Notes under the pieces: generated by a model
Seen by the model: the letters and a program-made list of their open reading frames with translations, nothing else
Databases searched by the model: none
What the model was told of the DNA's origin: nothing
Program-made: the position numbers and the translations under genes
Assembly: GCA_000156155.1 (NCBI GenBank)
Contig: DS995299.1
Coordinates: 707,827 to 771,826, forward strand
Length of the DNA: 64,000 nt
Reading direction: 5' to 3'
From: a beta proteobacterium KB13
GTDB lineage: Bacteria; Pseudomonadota; Gammaproteobacteria; Burkholderiales; Methylophilaceae
Shown here: positions 46,802 to 57,078 of the stretch, one piece after another
Numbering within the stretch: position 1 is the first letter of the stretch
Layout: each line of letters begins with the position of its first letter

Positions 46802-47417
46802 TTTTCACAACCTTTATAAATTGTTTCATTAGCTCTTCGCTTTTTTTACCTTTCGTTTCACTTTCCACCCCACCACTTACATCAACCGCGTAGGGTAAAT
46901 ATTCTTTAATGAGTGTTGATACATTATTAGGGTTCAACCCCCCTGCAATTATAATTGGTTTTTTTAAATTTCTTGGAATTAGTGACCAATCAAAAGACTT
47001 ACCTGTACCACCAAAGTGATCTGTATCAAAAGTATCAAGTAGAATTGCTGATGCGTCAACAAAATCGTCACATATTTTTTTAATATTTGTATCTTTTTTG
47101 ACAGAAATAACTTTAATAAAAGGAAACTGAAATGAAGAACAAAACTCAGGGGTTTCAGATCCGTGAAATTGAATGATGTCTATAACATTTTCACTAATTG
47201 CTGAACGAACAAATTCGGCTTCAGGATTCACAAACAATCCAACTTTTGTAATGAAAGGGGGAAGTGTCCGGTTAATTTGGATTGCCTGATCGATCGAGCA
47301 AAATCTTGGACTGTCATTATAAAACACATAACCAATTGCATCAGCGCCTGCATTACTAGCATTTATTGCATCACTGCAATTGGTGACACCACATATTTTT
47401 ACTTTTACGTTATTCAT
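46794..47417 (-). CDS. trpF: Phosphoribosylanthranilate isomerase
   Basis: TIM-barrel isomerase of the tryptophan pathway. The 207 residues begin with the catalytic cysteine region [12 protein letters not shown] and contain the general acid aspartate in [19 protein letters not shown] and the phosphate loop AGGLNPNNV. It overlaps truA by ATGA, the standard truA-trpF order. Confidence 0.97.
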   Translation of the reverse strand: MNNVKVKICGVTNCSDAINASNAGADAIGYVFYNDSPRFCSIDQAIQINRTLPPFITKVGLFVNPEAEFVRSAISENVIDIIQFHGSETPEFCSSFQFPFIKVISVKKDTNIKKICDDFVDASAILLDTFDTDHFGGTGKSFDWSLIPRNLKKPIIIAGGLNPNNVSTLIKEYLPYAVDVSGGVESETKGKKSEELMKQFIKVVKNG

Positions 47418-48190
47418 ATAATGACTGTGTTTTTTAAATCAACTATCTTGAATTTCTTTTCATACTTAATGTTGGCAAGGTAAAGACCATTTGGTGAAAA
47501 TGTATTCGATGCCTTCGTTCTATCCTTAACCTCAAATAGATATTGTACATAATCCAATGGCTTTTTTCCTGAAACGACATCTAAAATAACGCTCATCATA
47601 TTTCTAATCTGGTGATGTAGGAATCCATCAGCTGTAAATTTAAAAAGGATAAAATTTTCTTTTTTTTGGTAGCTGACATCATGCATAATTCTGATAGGCT
47701 TTTTTGATTGACACTCGCTTGATCGAAAACTAGTAAAGTCATGTTTTCCAATAAATTCTTTTAATACTTTATCCAGAAGTTTAAAGTTTATTTCATAGCC
47801 ATAATGGCCTGCCTTTTGATGCCAAATGGCTGAAGGTGTATCATTGCAATGAAGTAAGTACTGATACTCTCTCTCCATGACGTTAAACCGTGCATGAAAA
47901 TTCTTATCAACTTCCGAGACCCATTTTATAGAAATATCTTGAGGCAAAAAAGAATTAGCTCCCCTTTTCCATGAGTTTAAAGGCCTTTGTGATTCTGTAT
48001 CAAAATGAAATACTTGTCCAAGTGCATGAACACCGGCGTCCGTTCTGCCTGACGCTTCAATCTTGACATCATGGTTAGCAATCTTTGATAAAGCTTTTTG
48101 AATACATAATTGTATGGTGTTTAGATTGGGCTGAATTTGAAATCCAGCGTAATTTGTTCCAAGGTATTCGACAATGGCAGCAATTCTCAT
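47414..48190 (-). CDS. truA: tRNA pseudouridine synthase A
   Basis: Makes pseudouridine at positions 38-40 of tRNA anticodon arms. I use the ATG at 48190, which overlaps the upstream TGA (ATGA) and gives MRIAAIVEYLGTNYAGFQ, the usual family start; a frame nine codons longer is not needed. The 258 residues include the catalytic D51 in ASGRTDAGVHA and the conserved RRxxL-region equivalent HHQIRNMMSVILDV. Confidence 0.96.
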   Translation of the reverse strand: MRIAAIVEYLGTNYAGFQIQPNLNTIQLCIQKALSKIANHDVKIEASGRTDAGVHALGQVFHFDTESQRPLNSWKRGANSFLPQDISIKWVSEVDKNFHARFNVMEREYQYLLHCNDTPSAIWHQKAGHYGYEINFKLLDKVLKEFIGKHDFTSFRSSECQSKKPIRIMHDVSYQKKENFILFKFTADGFLHHQIRNMMSVILDVVSGKKPLDYVQYLFEVKDRTKASNTFSPNGLYLANIKYEKKFKIVDLKNTVII

Positions 48191-48783
48191 GCGATAAATA
48201 AAACTAAAAAGTAACAAAAAACAAATAAATAACCAAAATGATTCAGTTCAAATGTATCAATCTTAATTTTCAGATTTTCTTGAGAAAATAAAAAAGCCCT
48301 AAATGATTTTACAGGACTTCTGTAATTAAATTTTTTACGAGAAAATAGTCTGAAATAACTTAAAGTTAAGATTATTATCTTATACAGTTTATTAACATTC
48401 AAACCCAAATATTTAAATGGGTATACAAAATACATGATTGAATTGACCACCGCAATTTCTTGGGTTTTTACTAAATAAATTTTTGCAAGTAAAAAGATGT
48501 TCATTAAGAGCAATGACTGTTTTAATCCTGCATAAAATCCATCATAAGTAACCGAAAAATTATAAAACTGAGCTGCTATTTCCCCAGGGATTGAAAGAGG
48601 GTAGATAATAAAAATACTCACAAGGAAATATTTTATTTTTAAGAAAAAAATAAAAGGGTTGTACTTAATAAAAAAACAAACCAATATTAGAAAAAGAAGG
48701 AGGTAGAAATTTAAAGCTATTGATAAGCAATATATGAACTTGAGAGATATCAGGGTAGCTAATAATTTGAGAAGCTCAGTCAC
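48187..48783 (-). CDS. Membrane protein resembling an ECF-transporter T component
   Basis: A 198-residue, strongly hydrophobic protein with about five predicted membrane segments, rich in Phe, Leu, Ile and Tyr. Residues ~75-145 (YDGFYAGLKQSLLLMNIFLL, followed by the 'tT..' like KTQEIAVVNSIMYFVYPFKYLGL and ILTLSYFRLF) look like the CbiQ/EcfT pattern in which a conserved region contacts ATPase subunits. No A (ATPase) or S component gene is nearby. It sits between fimV and truA, a spot where most relatives have nothing. I am only moderately sure of the EcfT link; it could be an unrelated small membrane protein. Confidence 0.5.
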   Translation of the reverse strand: MTELLKLLATLISLKFIYCLSIALNFYLLLFLILVCFFIKYNPFIFFLKIKYFLVSIFIIYPLSIPGEIAAQFYNFSVTYDGFYAGLKQSLLLMNIFLLAKIYLVKTQEIAVVNSIMYFVYPFKYLGLNVNKLYKIIILTLSYFRLFSRKKFNYRSPVKSFRAFLFSQENLKIKIDTFELNHFGYLFVFCYFLVLFIA

Positions 48784-48786
48784 TAA

Positions 48787-50238
48787 TTAAAATGAGTTTT
48801 TATCCTCACGAGATAAATTATCTATAATGTCAGATTGATTATTTTGAGAATTATCATTTATTCCAGATGAAAAAATAGTCCTTTCAGCTCTTCTCTTTGA
48901 AGATATAAAGAAGATAGCTCCCGCCACAACAACCACAAGAAAGAGTAACACTAAAACTATCATCAGATTGTCATTTTGATTAGCCTCGTCTTCAATTAGG
49001 ACTGTTTCATTGATATCAGAATCTGCCGAAATTGATGAGGTGAATACATCTTCATCACTTTCCTTAACATCATCAAGAACAATTTCTTCAATTTCAAAAT
49101 CACTTCCCTCGATATCGATTACTTCATTTTGTTTCGAAATTTCATCCATAGTTTCTTTATCTATGGTTTTTTGCTGCTCAGGTTCTATACTGTCAACTTG
49201 AGCCTGGCTTAGTTTTTTTAATTTCTGTTCTGCTTCAGCAAGCTTCTGTTCTAGATTCTCAATTTTTTCTTTTTCAATATTATTCTCTACTTTCTTAGTA
49301 GACTTGTTTTCCTTGGCTTTTGGTTGTGTTAATTTCTTCCATTCATCATTTTGAGATTTTAAAATTTTTCTTGCTTCTAAATGACTTAAATCAGAAAAAT
49401 AAGATTTGTTTGGGATTGTTAAAACTTTATTTTTATTTAATCCATTAATATTTCCTTCAGCAAATGCCTTTCTATTATTTTGATATATGCCTACGACCAT
49501 TTGCTCTAATGTAATTCCAGATAAACTATTTTCACGACCAATTTGGTACAAAGTTTTTCCTGGTACAGATTTGACTGTTTTTAGCTCATCAATTTCTTGA
49601 TCATTAAGGTCCTCTTCTTTGGAATTCACAACTGATTCCTTAACATTTACTTTTTTAGCAGTATCTTGTTTTTCTTCTACTACTTCTTCTTTTTGGTCTT
49701 CAGTTAAGTCAATTTTTTCTTCTACGTTTTTATCTGAATCAATTTCACGTTTTTTTCCTTCAGCCAAATCTTTTGCGGGAAGTTTATTGCTGTCTTTTTT
49801 AGAAGAATCTTTTTCAAGGGTTTCGTTAATCATCTTATCCATCGGGTCTGGTGGATCAAGCAGAACCGTGTACTCACGATAATTTCTTCCCTTAGGCGAA
49901 TCAATCTGGATTAATAGATCAAGAAAAGGGTCCTTAACAGGCTTTTCACTTTTTAGTTTTAAGTAAACCTTGCCCTCAGAATTTTTTACAAAATTTGCAT
50001 CAATGTTGGCATGAACAGGAAGTCTTTCAATACCCTGCGACTCGAAATCTTCTTTTGAGGCAATGCTTGGCACTAACTCAGTCACATCATCTGCTTTTGT
50101 TAGAATGACCTCAATATCAGCATTCAGAGGTTGTTCTTGTTTCGAGTTGATAGAGATTTTTCCTAGCTGCAACGCTTGAGCTGAAAAAATAAATGTGAAT
50201 GCGGAAGCAAAAAGAAATAGTTTAATTAATCTGTTCAT
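48787..50238 (-). CDS. FimV/HubP-like polar or peptidoglycan-linked protein
   Basis: The 483 residues start with a signal peptide (LFLFASAFTFIFSAQA) and the FimV N-terminal domain (LQLGKISINSKQEQPLNADIEV to about 130). A charged, low-complexity middle, a LysM-like segment (KSVPGKTLYQIGRENSLSGITLEQM, about 225-275), a coiled coil and a long acidic stretch lead to one membrane helix near 435 (MIVLVLLFLVVVVAGAIFFI) and a short tail. Full-length FimV proteins are twice this size with a large C-terminal TPR domain; here that part is missing. It lies between asd and the EcfT-like gene, the conserved FimV position. Confidence 0.85.
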   Translation of the reverse strand: MNRLIKLFLFASAFTFIFSAQALQLGKISINSKQEQPLNADIEVILTKADDVTELVPSIASKEDFESQGIERLPVHANIDANFVKNSEGKVYLKLKSEKPVKDPFLDLLIQIDSPKGRNYREYTVLLDPPDPMDKMINETLEKDSSKKDSNKLPAKDLAEGKKREIDSDKNVEEKIDLTEDQKEEVVEEKQDTAKKVNVKESVVNSKEEDLNDQEIDELKTVKSVPGKTLYQIGRENSLSGITLEQMVVGIYQNNRKAFAEGNINGLNKNKVLTIPNKSYFSDLSHLEARKILKSQNDEWKKLTQPKAKENKSTKKVENNIEKEKIENLEQKLAEAEQKLKKLSQAQVDSIEPEQQKTIDKETMDEISKQNEVIDIEGSDFEIEEIVLDDVKESDEDVFTSSISADSDINETVLIEDEANQNDNLMIVLVLLFLVVVVAGAIFFISSKRRAERTIFSSGINDNSQNNQSDIIDNLSREDKNSF

Positions 50239-51353
50239 TTGTTGGATATTATACTCAAGATTCGCCTTAATGGTTCAGCCGCACCCCATAATAATTGATC
50301 CCCAATGGTAAATAGAGAGATCATATTGCTATCAAGGTTAAGTTTTTTTATTCGACCCACTAAAATATCTAACTTACCAGATGCATTGGTTGGAGATAAC
50401 TGATTTATGGTCGCATCTCGTTCATTAATAATCAATTTTACCCACTGGTTTCCTGCAGAAATTTTTTCATTAATCTGCTCAATTGATAAATTTTCCTTCA
50501 TTTTGATCGTTAACGCTTGGCTATGACATCTCATAGTACCAATTCGAACACATAATCCATCAACTTTGACTGGTGCGTATTGTGATCCCAGAATTTTCAA
50601 GGTCTCATTTTGTCCTTTCCACTCTTCCTTGCTACTACCATTTTTAAGATCTGAGTCAATCCATGGAATTACACTACCGGCAAGAGGTACCCCAAAATTA
50701 TTTATGGGCATATTTTTATCTAACATTGCACTAGTTATTTTATGATCTATATCAAGAATTGATCCTTGTCGATTCTCCAACATATCAGAGACTGAGTTAA
50801 ATAAATAACCCATTTGAGACAAGAGCTCTCTCATGTTATTTGCCCCAGCACCACTTGCTGCCTGATAGGTCATGGATGAGACCCATTCAACTAAGTTTTC
50901 TTTAATTAATCCATGAATGGCAAGCAGCATAAGCGAAACCGTACAATTTCCACCAACCCATGTCTTGACACCACCTGAGTAAGATTTGTCGATCAAATCT
51001 GAGTTAATTGGATCAAGCACAACAACTGCATTTTTTTCCATTCTGAGATGGGATGCTGCATCGATCCAGTGCCCGTCCCAGTTTTGATTTTTTAACTTGT
51101 CATATACATCTATCGTAAATTGGCTTCCTTGGCATGTGAGGATGACATCCATATTCGATAGCTCCTCAAGATTATTAGCATCAATAAGATATTCTGATTC
51201 TGCAAAACCAAAAGGACATTTTTCGCCAGCTTGTGAAGTTGAAAAGAAAAAAGAGGTGTAATTTTTAAAATCATTTTCCTCGAGCATTCGCTGCATTAGA
51301 ACTGATCCAACCATGCCTCTCCAGCCAACAAAACCAACTTTTAACTTATTCAT
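50235..51353 (-). CDS. asd: Aspartate-semialdehyde dehydrogenase
   Basis: Reduces aspartyl phosphate to the semialdehyde, the branch point to lysine, diaminopimelate, threonine and methionine. The 372 residues have the NADP loop GFVGWRGMVGSVL, the catalytic C137 in WVGGNCTVSLML and TYQAASGAGANNMREL. This is the gram-negative form. The leuB-asd-fimV arrangement is typical; asd overlaps fimV by ATGA and starts one base after leuB. Confidence 0.98.
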   Translation of the reverse strand: MNKLKVGFVGWRGMVGSVLMQRMLEENDFKNYTSFFFSTSQAGEKCPFGFAESEYLIDANNLEELSNMDVILTCQGSQFTIDVYDKLKNQNWDGHWIDAASHLRMEKNAVVVLDPINSDLIDKSYSGGVKTWVGGNCTVSLMLLAIHGLIKENLVEWVSSMTYQAASGAGANNMRELLSQMGYLFNSVSDMLENRQGSILDIDHKITSAMLDKNMPINNFGVPLAGSVIPWIDSDLKNGSSKEEWKGQNETLKILGSQYAPVKVDGLCVRIGTMRCHSQALTIKMKENLSIEQINEKISAGNQWVKLIINERDATINQLSPTNASGKLDILVGRIKKLNLDSNMISLFTIGDQLLWGAAEPLRRILSIISNK

Positions 51354-52409
51354 TTATAAATTTCCTAAAATACGGTCACCCATCTCTTCGCATCCAATTT
51401 TCGTAGAGTTGTCATCCATTATGTCAGCAGTTCGATAGCCTTGTTGAAGTGTTTTTTCAACCGCCTCTTCGATCCTAACGGCCTCATTAGGCTGTTTAAA
51501 AGTGTATTTATACATCATAGCTGCTGATAAAATCGTGGCAATTGGGTTTGCAATATCTTGACCAGCTATATCTGGAGCCGAACCATGACTTGGCTCATAT
51601 AAGCCTTTGTTATTAATATCTAAGGATGCAGAAGGAAGCATGCCAATAGAACCTGTCAGCATGGATGCCTCATCAGATAAAATATCTCCAAAAATATTTC
51701 CTGTAACCATTACGTCAAATTGTTTTGGTGCCCTGACTAATTGCATTGCCGCGTTATCCACATACATATGCGACAAAGATACATCTGGATAATTTGCTGA
51801 TAAATCTACCATCACTTCTCGCCAAAGTTCTGTTGTCTCAAGTACATTGGCTTTGTCTACAGAACATAATTTTTTATTTCTTAATTGAGCAAGCTGAAAG
51901 GCAACATTTCCGATCCTGCGGATCTCACTCTCAGAATAACGCATGGTATTAATACCCTCACGTTCTCCGTTTTTAAGGTTATGAATTCCCCTTGGCTGGC
52001 CAAAATAAATGTCCCCAGTTAATTCACGTACTATTAAGATATCTAAGCCAGAAACAATATTAGGTTTAAGTGAAGACGCATCCACTAACTGATCAAACAG
52101 CATGGCAGGTCTTAAATTGGCGAATAAATTAAGCTCCGACCTTATTCGCAATAATCCCCTCTCTGGCCTCAACTCTCTTGGTAATTGATCGTACTTCCAA
52201 TCTCCGACTGAACCCATCAGAATCGCATCTGCGTCTTTAGCTTTTTGGAGGGTAGTTTGTGGTAACGGATCACCATCTGCATCATAACCAGCGCCACCTA
52301 TAGGTGCCTCATCAATATTAAAATTAGGAGACAGTGCCTTAACTATCTTTACAGCTTGTTTTGTTATTTCTGGGCCGATACCATCACCGGGTAGGGTTAA
52401 TATGTTCAT
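51354..52409 (-). CDS. leuB: 3-isopropylmalate dehydrogenase
   Basis: Oxidative decarboxylation of 3-isopropylmalate in leucine synthesis, NAD-dependent. The 351 residues show [11 protein letters not shown], the [13 protein letters not shown] active-site region, [17 protein letters not shown] and the NAD-binding [18 protein letters not shown]. leuD ends 3 bases before its start. leuA (isopropylmalate synthase) is not in the window. Confidence 0.98.
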   Translation of the reverse strand: MNILTLPGDGIGPEITKQAVKIVKALSPNFNIDEAPIGGAGYDADGDPLPQTTLQKAKDADAILMGSVGDWKYDQLPRELRPERGLLRIRSELNLFANLRPAMLFDQLVDASSLKPNIVSGLDILIVRELTGDIYFGQPRGIHNLKNGEREGINTMRYSESEIRRIGNVAFQLAQLRNKKLCSVDKANVLETTELWREVMVDLSANYPDVSLSHMYVDNAAMQLVRAPKQFDVMVTGNIFGDILSDEASMLTGSIGMLPSASLDINNKGLYEPSHGSAPDIAGQDIANPIATILSAAMMYKYTFKQPNEAVRIEEAVEKTLQQGYRTADIMDDNSTKIGCEEMGDRILGNL

Positions 52410-52411
52410 TT

Positions 52412-53044
52412 TTATTCCTGTTTAAGCCACGGATAATTTGAAAAATAACTTTTCTCAAAATTTGCTATTACACCTTTATTCTCAAGAGTTAATCCAATCT
52501 CATCTAAGCCATTCAACAATGAGCTCTTTTTGAATTCATCGATTTCAAAAGAATATGATTTTAAAGATTTAACAAATTGTTTTTCTAAATTAACTTCAAT
52601 TTCAAGAGTTTTGGTCTCAGTTTCAGAAAATAACTCTTCAATTTCATCCTTTTGCAAAGTGATTGGCAAAATACCATTTTTAAAACAGTTGTTGTAAAAA
52701 ATATCAGCAAAACTTTCTGCGATAATGACTTTAATACCAAAATCTAATAGTGCCCAAGGCGCATGCTCTCTGCTAGACCCGCACCCAAAATTTTCTCTAA
52801 CCAATAGAATCTTACTGTCTTTAAATTGTGGTTTATTTAAAACAAAATCAGGGTTGATCGACCTTTTAGAATTATCCATACCAGGCTCACCATGATCTAG
52901 GTATCGCCATTCATCAAATAAATTTGGTCCGAAACCAGTTCTTTTGATTGACTTTAAAAATTGTTTGGGAATGATCGCGTCAGTATCAACATTAGATCGA
53001 TCAAGAGGGATAACTTTACTAACGATATGTTTAAACTTATCCAC
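52412..53044 (-). CDS. leuD: 3-isopropylmalate dehydratase, small subunit
   Basis: Swivel-domain subunit of isopropylmalate isomerase. The 210 residues include [19 protein letters not shown], the diagnostic [13 protein letters not shown] and [18 protein letters not shown]. It overlaps leuC by 8 bases, so the subunits are translationally coupled. Confidence 0.97.
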   Translation of the reverse strand: MDKFKHIVSKVIPLDRSNVDTDAIIPKQFLKSIKRTGFGPNLFDEWRYLDHGEPGMDNSKRSINPDFVLNKPQFKDSKILLVRENFGCGSSREHAPWALLDFGIKVIIAESFADIFYNNCFKNGILPITLQKDEIEELFSETETKTLEIEVNLEKQFVKSLKSYSFEIDEFKKSSLLNGLDEIGLTLENKGVIANFEKSYFSNYPWLKQE

Positions 53045-54443
53045 TGATTTCCTCGTTTCTTATATCAACAAAATGGCCATGAACTGCTGCTGCTGCAGCC
53101 ATCGCAGGACTGACTAAATGGGTTCTTCCACCCTGCCCCTGCCTTCCTTCAAAGTTACGATTTGACGTTGACGCACACCTCTCACCACTTTCAAGACGGT
53201 CTGCATTCATTGCAAGACACATTGAGCAACCTGGATCTCTCCATTGAAAACCTGATTCCATAAAAATTTTATCTAACCCTTCGGACTCCGCTTGTTTTTT
53301 TACAATACCCGACCCAGGAACAGCCATCGCTAACTTAATACTCGGATTAATTTTTTTGCCTTTCAAATACCGTGCTGCCTCTCTTAAATCCTCTATTCTT
53401 GAGTTTGTGCATGAACCAATAAACACTTTATCCACAGATATCTCATTGATTGGAGTATTTTCATTGAGACCCATGTATTCAAGAGCCCTCTGGAAATCAA
53501 GGTGCTTGTCGGATGTTAAATTGCTTTTTTTAGGAATAGATTCAGAAATTCCCTTCACCATTTCAGGAGATGTCCCCCAGCTCACCTGAGGCTCTATCAT
53601 GGTCGCATCAATTTCAACTACTTTGTCAAAAACTGCATCTATGTCAGAGTGAAGTGTTCTCCATTCTTTTTCTGCTAGATCCCACATTCCATTTTTTGGA
53701 GCAAAGGGCTTATTTTTTAAATAGTTAATTGTAGTATCATCAACAGCAACCATACCCGAACGAGCCCCGGCTTCAATTGCCATATTGCACAGCGTCATTC
53801 TTCCTTCCATCGATAACTGCTGAATGGCATCTCCACAAAATTCAATAGCATAACCGGTGCCGCCAGCAGTTCCAATTTGCCCGATAACAAATAAAGCAAT
53901 ATCTTTTGCTGAAACAAGAGGATGAGTTTTACCCTGAACGTCAATTTTCATTGTTTTAAGCTTTTTTTGAATTAAGCATTGTGTGGCCATAACATGCTCA
54001 ACTTCCGAGGTACCAATACCCATGGCTAAGGCTCCAAAAGCTCCATGAGTGCTTGTATGAGAATCACCGCAAACGATCGTCATACCAGGAAGAGTCAAAC
54101 CTTGCTCAGGTCCAATCACATGAACAATGCCCTGTCTCACATCGGACATATCAAACTGAAGCAAGTTATGATCTTTACAGTTCTGGTCGAGAGTCTCCAC
54201 TTGGATTTTTGAAATAGGGTCCTGGATTCCCTTATCCCGATCTGTTGTTGGTACATTGTGATCAGGAACAGCCACGATAGATTCCTTACGCCACAATGGG
54301 CGATCATGGATTTTTAAACCCTCGAATGCTTGCGGGCTAGTCACCTCATGAATTAAATGACGATCAATATATATGAGATAGGTATCTTCCTGAGCTAGAA
54401 CAACATGTTTATCAAAAATTTTCTCATAGAGAGTCTTTGCCAT
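53037..54443 (-). CDS. leuC: 3-isopropylmalate dehydratase, large subunit
   Basis: Aconitase-family subunit with a [4Fe-4S] cluster that isomerises isopropylmalate. The 468 residues have [19 protein letters not shown], the cluster cysteines in [14 protein letters not shown] and [13 protein letters not shown], and [21 protein letters not shown]. It begins 3 bases after yajQ ends. No leucine attenuator or leader peptide is visible; expression seems tied to the upstream arg genes. Confidence 0.98.
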   Translation of the reverse strand: MAKTLYEKIFDKHVVLAQEDTYLIYIDRHLIHEVTSPQAFEGLKIHDRPLWRKESIVAVPDHNVPTTDRDKGIQDPISKIQVETLDQNCKDHNLLQFDMSDVRQGIVHVIGPEQGLTLPGMTIVCGDSHTSTHGAFGALAMGIGTSEVEHVMATQCLIQKKLKTMKIDVQGKTHPLVSAKDIALFVIGQIGTAGGTGYAIEFCGDAIQQLSMEGRMTLCNMAIEAGARSGMVAVDDTTINYLKNKPFAPKNGMWDLAEKEWRTLHSDIDAVFDKVVEIDATMIEPQVSWGTSPEMVKGISESIPKKSNLTSDKHLDFQRALEYMGLNENTPINEISVDKVFIGSCTNSRIEDLREAARYLKGKKINPSIKLAMAVPGSGIVKKQAESEGLDKIFMESGFQWRDPGCSMCLAMNADRLESGERCASTSNRNFEGRQGQGGRTHLVSPAMAAAAAVHGHFVDIRNEEISG

Positions 54444-54446
54444 AAA

Positions 54447-54941
54447 CTAATCCCTAAAATTACCAAAATTTAGAGGGTAGTCAGACACATTTGCTTTTAC
54501 CAACGCAATCGACTCCTGCAGAATATCTCTCTTTGCACCAGTGACTCTAACTGTATCGCCTTGGATTGAGGCCTGGACCTTTAATTTACTATCCTTTAAT
54601 AATTTGATAATTTTTTTACCAAGTTCTTGATCAATTCCATCCGACACTTCTATATCAAGTTTCACATTGTTTCCAGAAATACTCTCAAGATTTTTATCCA
54701 TCAATCTTTTAGTTGAGTCAGGTTCTTTTTTTTCGAGTGATGGAAATAAAATATCTTTAATTTGATTAACCTGAAAATCATTATCACCAAATAAAGTGAT
54801 AATTAAATCCTTCTCGTTAAATTCAATACTTGCAGATGTGCCTTTAAAATCATAACGATTTTGTATTTGCCTTCTAACAACATCAACCGCATTTGCTAAA
54901 TTGACCTTATCTGCAGAAGAGCTTATATCGAAACTGGGCAT
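54447..54941 (-). CDS. YajQ family nucleotide-binding protein
   Basis: Small two-domain protein; a relative in Xanthomonas binds cyclic di-GMP and helps a LysR regulator, while others bind RNA or nucleotides. The 164 residues begin MPSFDISSSADKVNLANAVD and hold NRYDFKGTSASIEF, QVQASIQGDTVRVTG-like and DYPLNFGNFRD blocks typical of UPF0234. It sits between argG and leuC with 3-base gaps on both sides. The function here is unknown. Confidence 0.93.
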   Translation of the reverse strand: MPSFDISSSADKVNLANAVDVVRRQIQNRYDFKGTSASIEFNEKDLIITLFGDNDFQVNQIKDILFPSLEKKEPDSTKRLMDKNLESISGNNVKLDIEVSDGIDQELGKKIIKLLKDSKLKVQASIQGDTVRVTGAKRDILQESIALVKANVSDYPLNFGNFRD

Positions 54942-54944
54942 AAT

Positions 54945-56159
54945 TTAATCCTTCTTATTTCTACCTAAAGTTTTAAGTCTTAATGCGTTCAGCTTAATAA
55001 ACCCTTCCGCATCATATTGATTATAAGATCCCCCATCGTCTTCAAATGTGGCAATATTTTCGTCAAATAGACTGTGAGGACTACTTCGTCCAACGACCTG
55101 AACAGATCCCTTGTAGCAAACTAAATTAACCTCACCGGTAACATTTTTTTGCGTATGATCAATCAGGGTCTGTAATGCCTCTCTTTCTGGAGCAAACCAA
55201 AATCCGTTATATATTAACTTCGCATACCTCGGCATTAATTCGTCTTTTAAGTGAGCCACTTCACGATCAAGTGTAATGGATTCAATGGCTCGATGAGCTT
55301 TTAATAGAATGGTTCCACCAGGAGTTTCATAACATCCTCTGGATTTCATACCAACAAATCTGTTTTCAACTAAATCTAGTCGACCAATTCCATTTCTTGA
55401 GCCGACCTGATTTAGATAATTAAACACCTCGTGAGGTTTCATGGTTTCATTATTGATAGCTACAGGATCTCCATTCTCAAAAGAAATTGATAATGATTCT
55501 GCTTCATCATTTGCCGCTTCAGGCGACTTAGTCCATCTCCACATCGAGTCTTCTGGTGGGTTGCTAGGATTTTCTAGATGTCTACCTTCATAGGAAATGT
55601 GAAGAAGGTTAGCATCCATGCTATATGGACTTCCTCCATTTTTATGCTTCATGTCTACAGGAATGCCATGTTTTTCAGCAAAATTTAATAATTTTTCACG
55701 ACTTAAGAGATCCCACTCTCTCCATGGAGCGATCACTTTAATATCAGGATTTAATGCATAGGCATTCAATTCAAATCTAACCTGATCATTACCTTTGCCG
55801 GTAGCTCCATGAGCTATTGCATCAGCTCCTGTTTCAGCAGCTATTTCAATTAGTCTTTTTGCAATCAGAGGTCGAGCTATTGATGTTCCAAGTAAATACT
55901 CACCCTCATAAATCGCATTGGCTCTAAACATTGGAAAAATATAATTTTTTGCAAAATCTTCCTCAAGATTTTCAATATAAATTTCTTTAATTCCAGCTTG
56001 TTTTGCTTTTTCTCTGGCTGGCTCAATTTCTTCACCCTGACCAATATCAGCCGTAAAGGTAACCACTTCACAATCATATTTTTCTTGTAGCCATTTTAAA
56101 ATTACAGAGGTATCTAATCCACCTGAATATGCCAAAACAACTTTTTTAATTGATTTCAT
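54945..56159 (-). CDS. argG: Argininosuccinate synthase
   Basis: Joins citrulline and aspartate with ATP in arginine synthesis. I use the ATG at 56159 (404 residues, start [18 protein letters not shown]), which matches the family; a start six codons earlier would overlap argF. Motifs include the ATP pyrophosphatase P-loop [22 protein letters not shown] and [17 protein letters not shown]-like citrulline/aspartate binding. It follows argF by 4 bases. Confidence 0.98.
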   Translation of the reverse strand: MKSIKKVVLAYSGGLDTSVILKWLQEKYDCEVVTFTADIGQGEEIEPAREKAKQAGIKEIYIENLEEDFAKNYIFPMFRANAIYEGEYLLGTSIARPLIAKRLIEIAAETGADAIAHGATGKGNDQVRFELNAYALNPDIKVIAPWREWDLLSREKLLNFAEKHGIPVDMKHKNGGSPYSMDANLLHISYEGRHLENPSNPPEDSMWRWTKSPEAANDEAESLSISFENGDPVAINNETMKPHEVFNYLNQVGSRNGIGRLDLVENRFVGMKSRGCYETPGGTILLKAHRAIESITLDREVAHLKDELMPRYAKLIYNGFWFAPEREALQTLIDHTQKNVTGEVNLVCYKGSVQVVGRSSPHSLFDENIATFEDDGGSYNQYDAEGFIKLNALRLKTLGRNKKD

Positions 56160-56163
56160 AAAA

Positions 56164-57078
56164 TTAAACTTTCCCAATAAGAAGATATTCTAGTAAAGCT
56201 TTTTGAACATGCAAACGATTTTCTGCCTCATCCCAAACCACAGACTTAGGTCCATCAATAACATCAGATGTAACCTCCTCTCCTCTATGCGCCGGCAAAC
56301 AATGCATGAATAAGGAATCTTTTGCTGAGGCATCCATCATTTCTTGATCAACTTGCCAATCTGCAAAAACTGATTTTCTTTCTGACTGCTCTGACTCGTA
56401 CCCCATACTTGTCCATACATCTGTAGTCACAAGATGAGCATCTTTAGCTGCATCCATAGGATTTTCAAATTGTTCAAAATGAGAATCATCGTATAAGCCT
56501 GCTCTCTCAACCTCAACCTCATATCCTTTTGGAGTTGAAACATGCATATTAAAATCTAATAACTCTGCAGCTTGTAACCAAGTATTGCAAACATTATTAG
56601 AATCCCCAATCCAGGCGACTGTTTTTCCCTCAACTGAGCCTCTATGCTCGATAAAAGTAAATATATCCGCCAAAATTTGACAAGGATGGTACTCGTTCGT
56701 CAGACCATTGATCACAGGAACCCTAGAGTTCTGAGCAAACCTTTCAATAATTTCCTGCTCAAAAGTCCTAATCATGACGACATCACTCATTCTGGAAATA
56801 ACTTGAGCTGCATCCTCAACAGGCTCTCCCCTTCCTAGTTGAGAATCTTTTGTGTTTAAGTAAATAGCGGCACCGCCGAGTTGATGCATGCCTGACTCAA
56901 AAGATAACCTTGTTCTAGTGCTAGCTTTTTCAAAAATCATCACCAGAGTTCTATCTTCAAGCGGCCAGTGTTTTTGATACTCTTTAAATTGTTTTTTTAA
57001 CCATTTTGCTCGATCGAATAAGTAATATATTTCGTCTTTTGTAAGGTCATTAAATTGTAAAAAGTGTTTAATCGTCAT
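56164..57078 (-). CDS. argF: Ornithine carbamoyltransferase
   Basis: Makes citrulline from ornithine and carbamoyl phosphate. The 304 residues have the carbamoyl-phosphate loop STRTR (53-57), the HPCQ motif, DVWTSMGYE and the ornithine-binding [10 protein letters not shown]. It overlaps the argD stop by ATGA, giving argD-argF-argG in one transcription unit. Confidence 0.98.
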   Translation of the reverse strand: MTIKHFLQFNDLTKDEIYYLFDRAKWLKKQFKEYQKHWPLEDRTLVMIFEKASTRTRLSFESGMHQLGGAAIYLNTKDSQLGRGEPVEDAAQVISRMSDVVMIRTFEQEIIERFAQNSRVPVINGLTNEYHPCQILADIFTFIEHRGSVEGKTVAWIGDSNNVCNTWLQAAELLDFNMHVSTPKGYEVEVERAGLYDDSHFEQFENPMDAAKDAHLVTTDVWTSMGYESEQSERKSVFADWQVDQEMMDASAKDSLFMHCLPAHRGEEVTSDVIDGPKSVVWDEAENRLHVQKALLEYLLIGKV

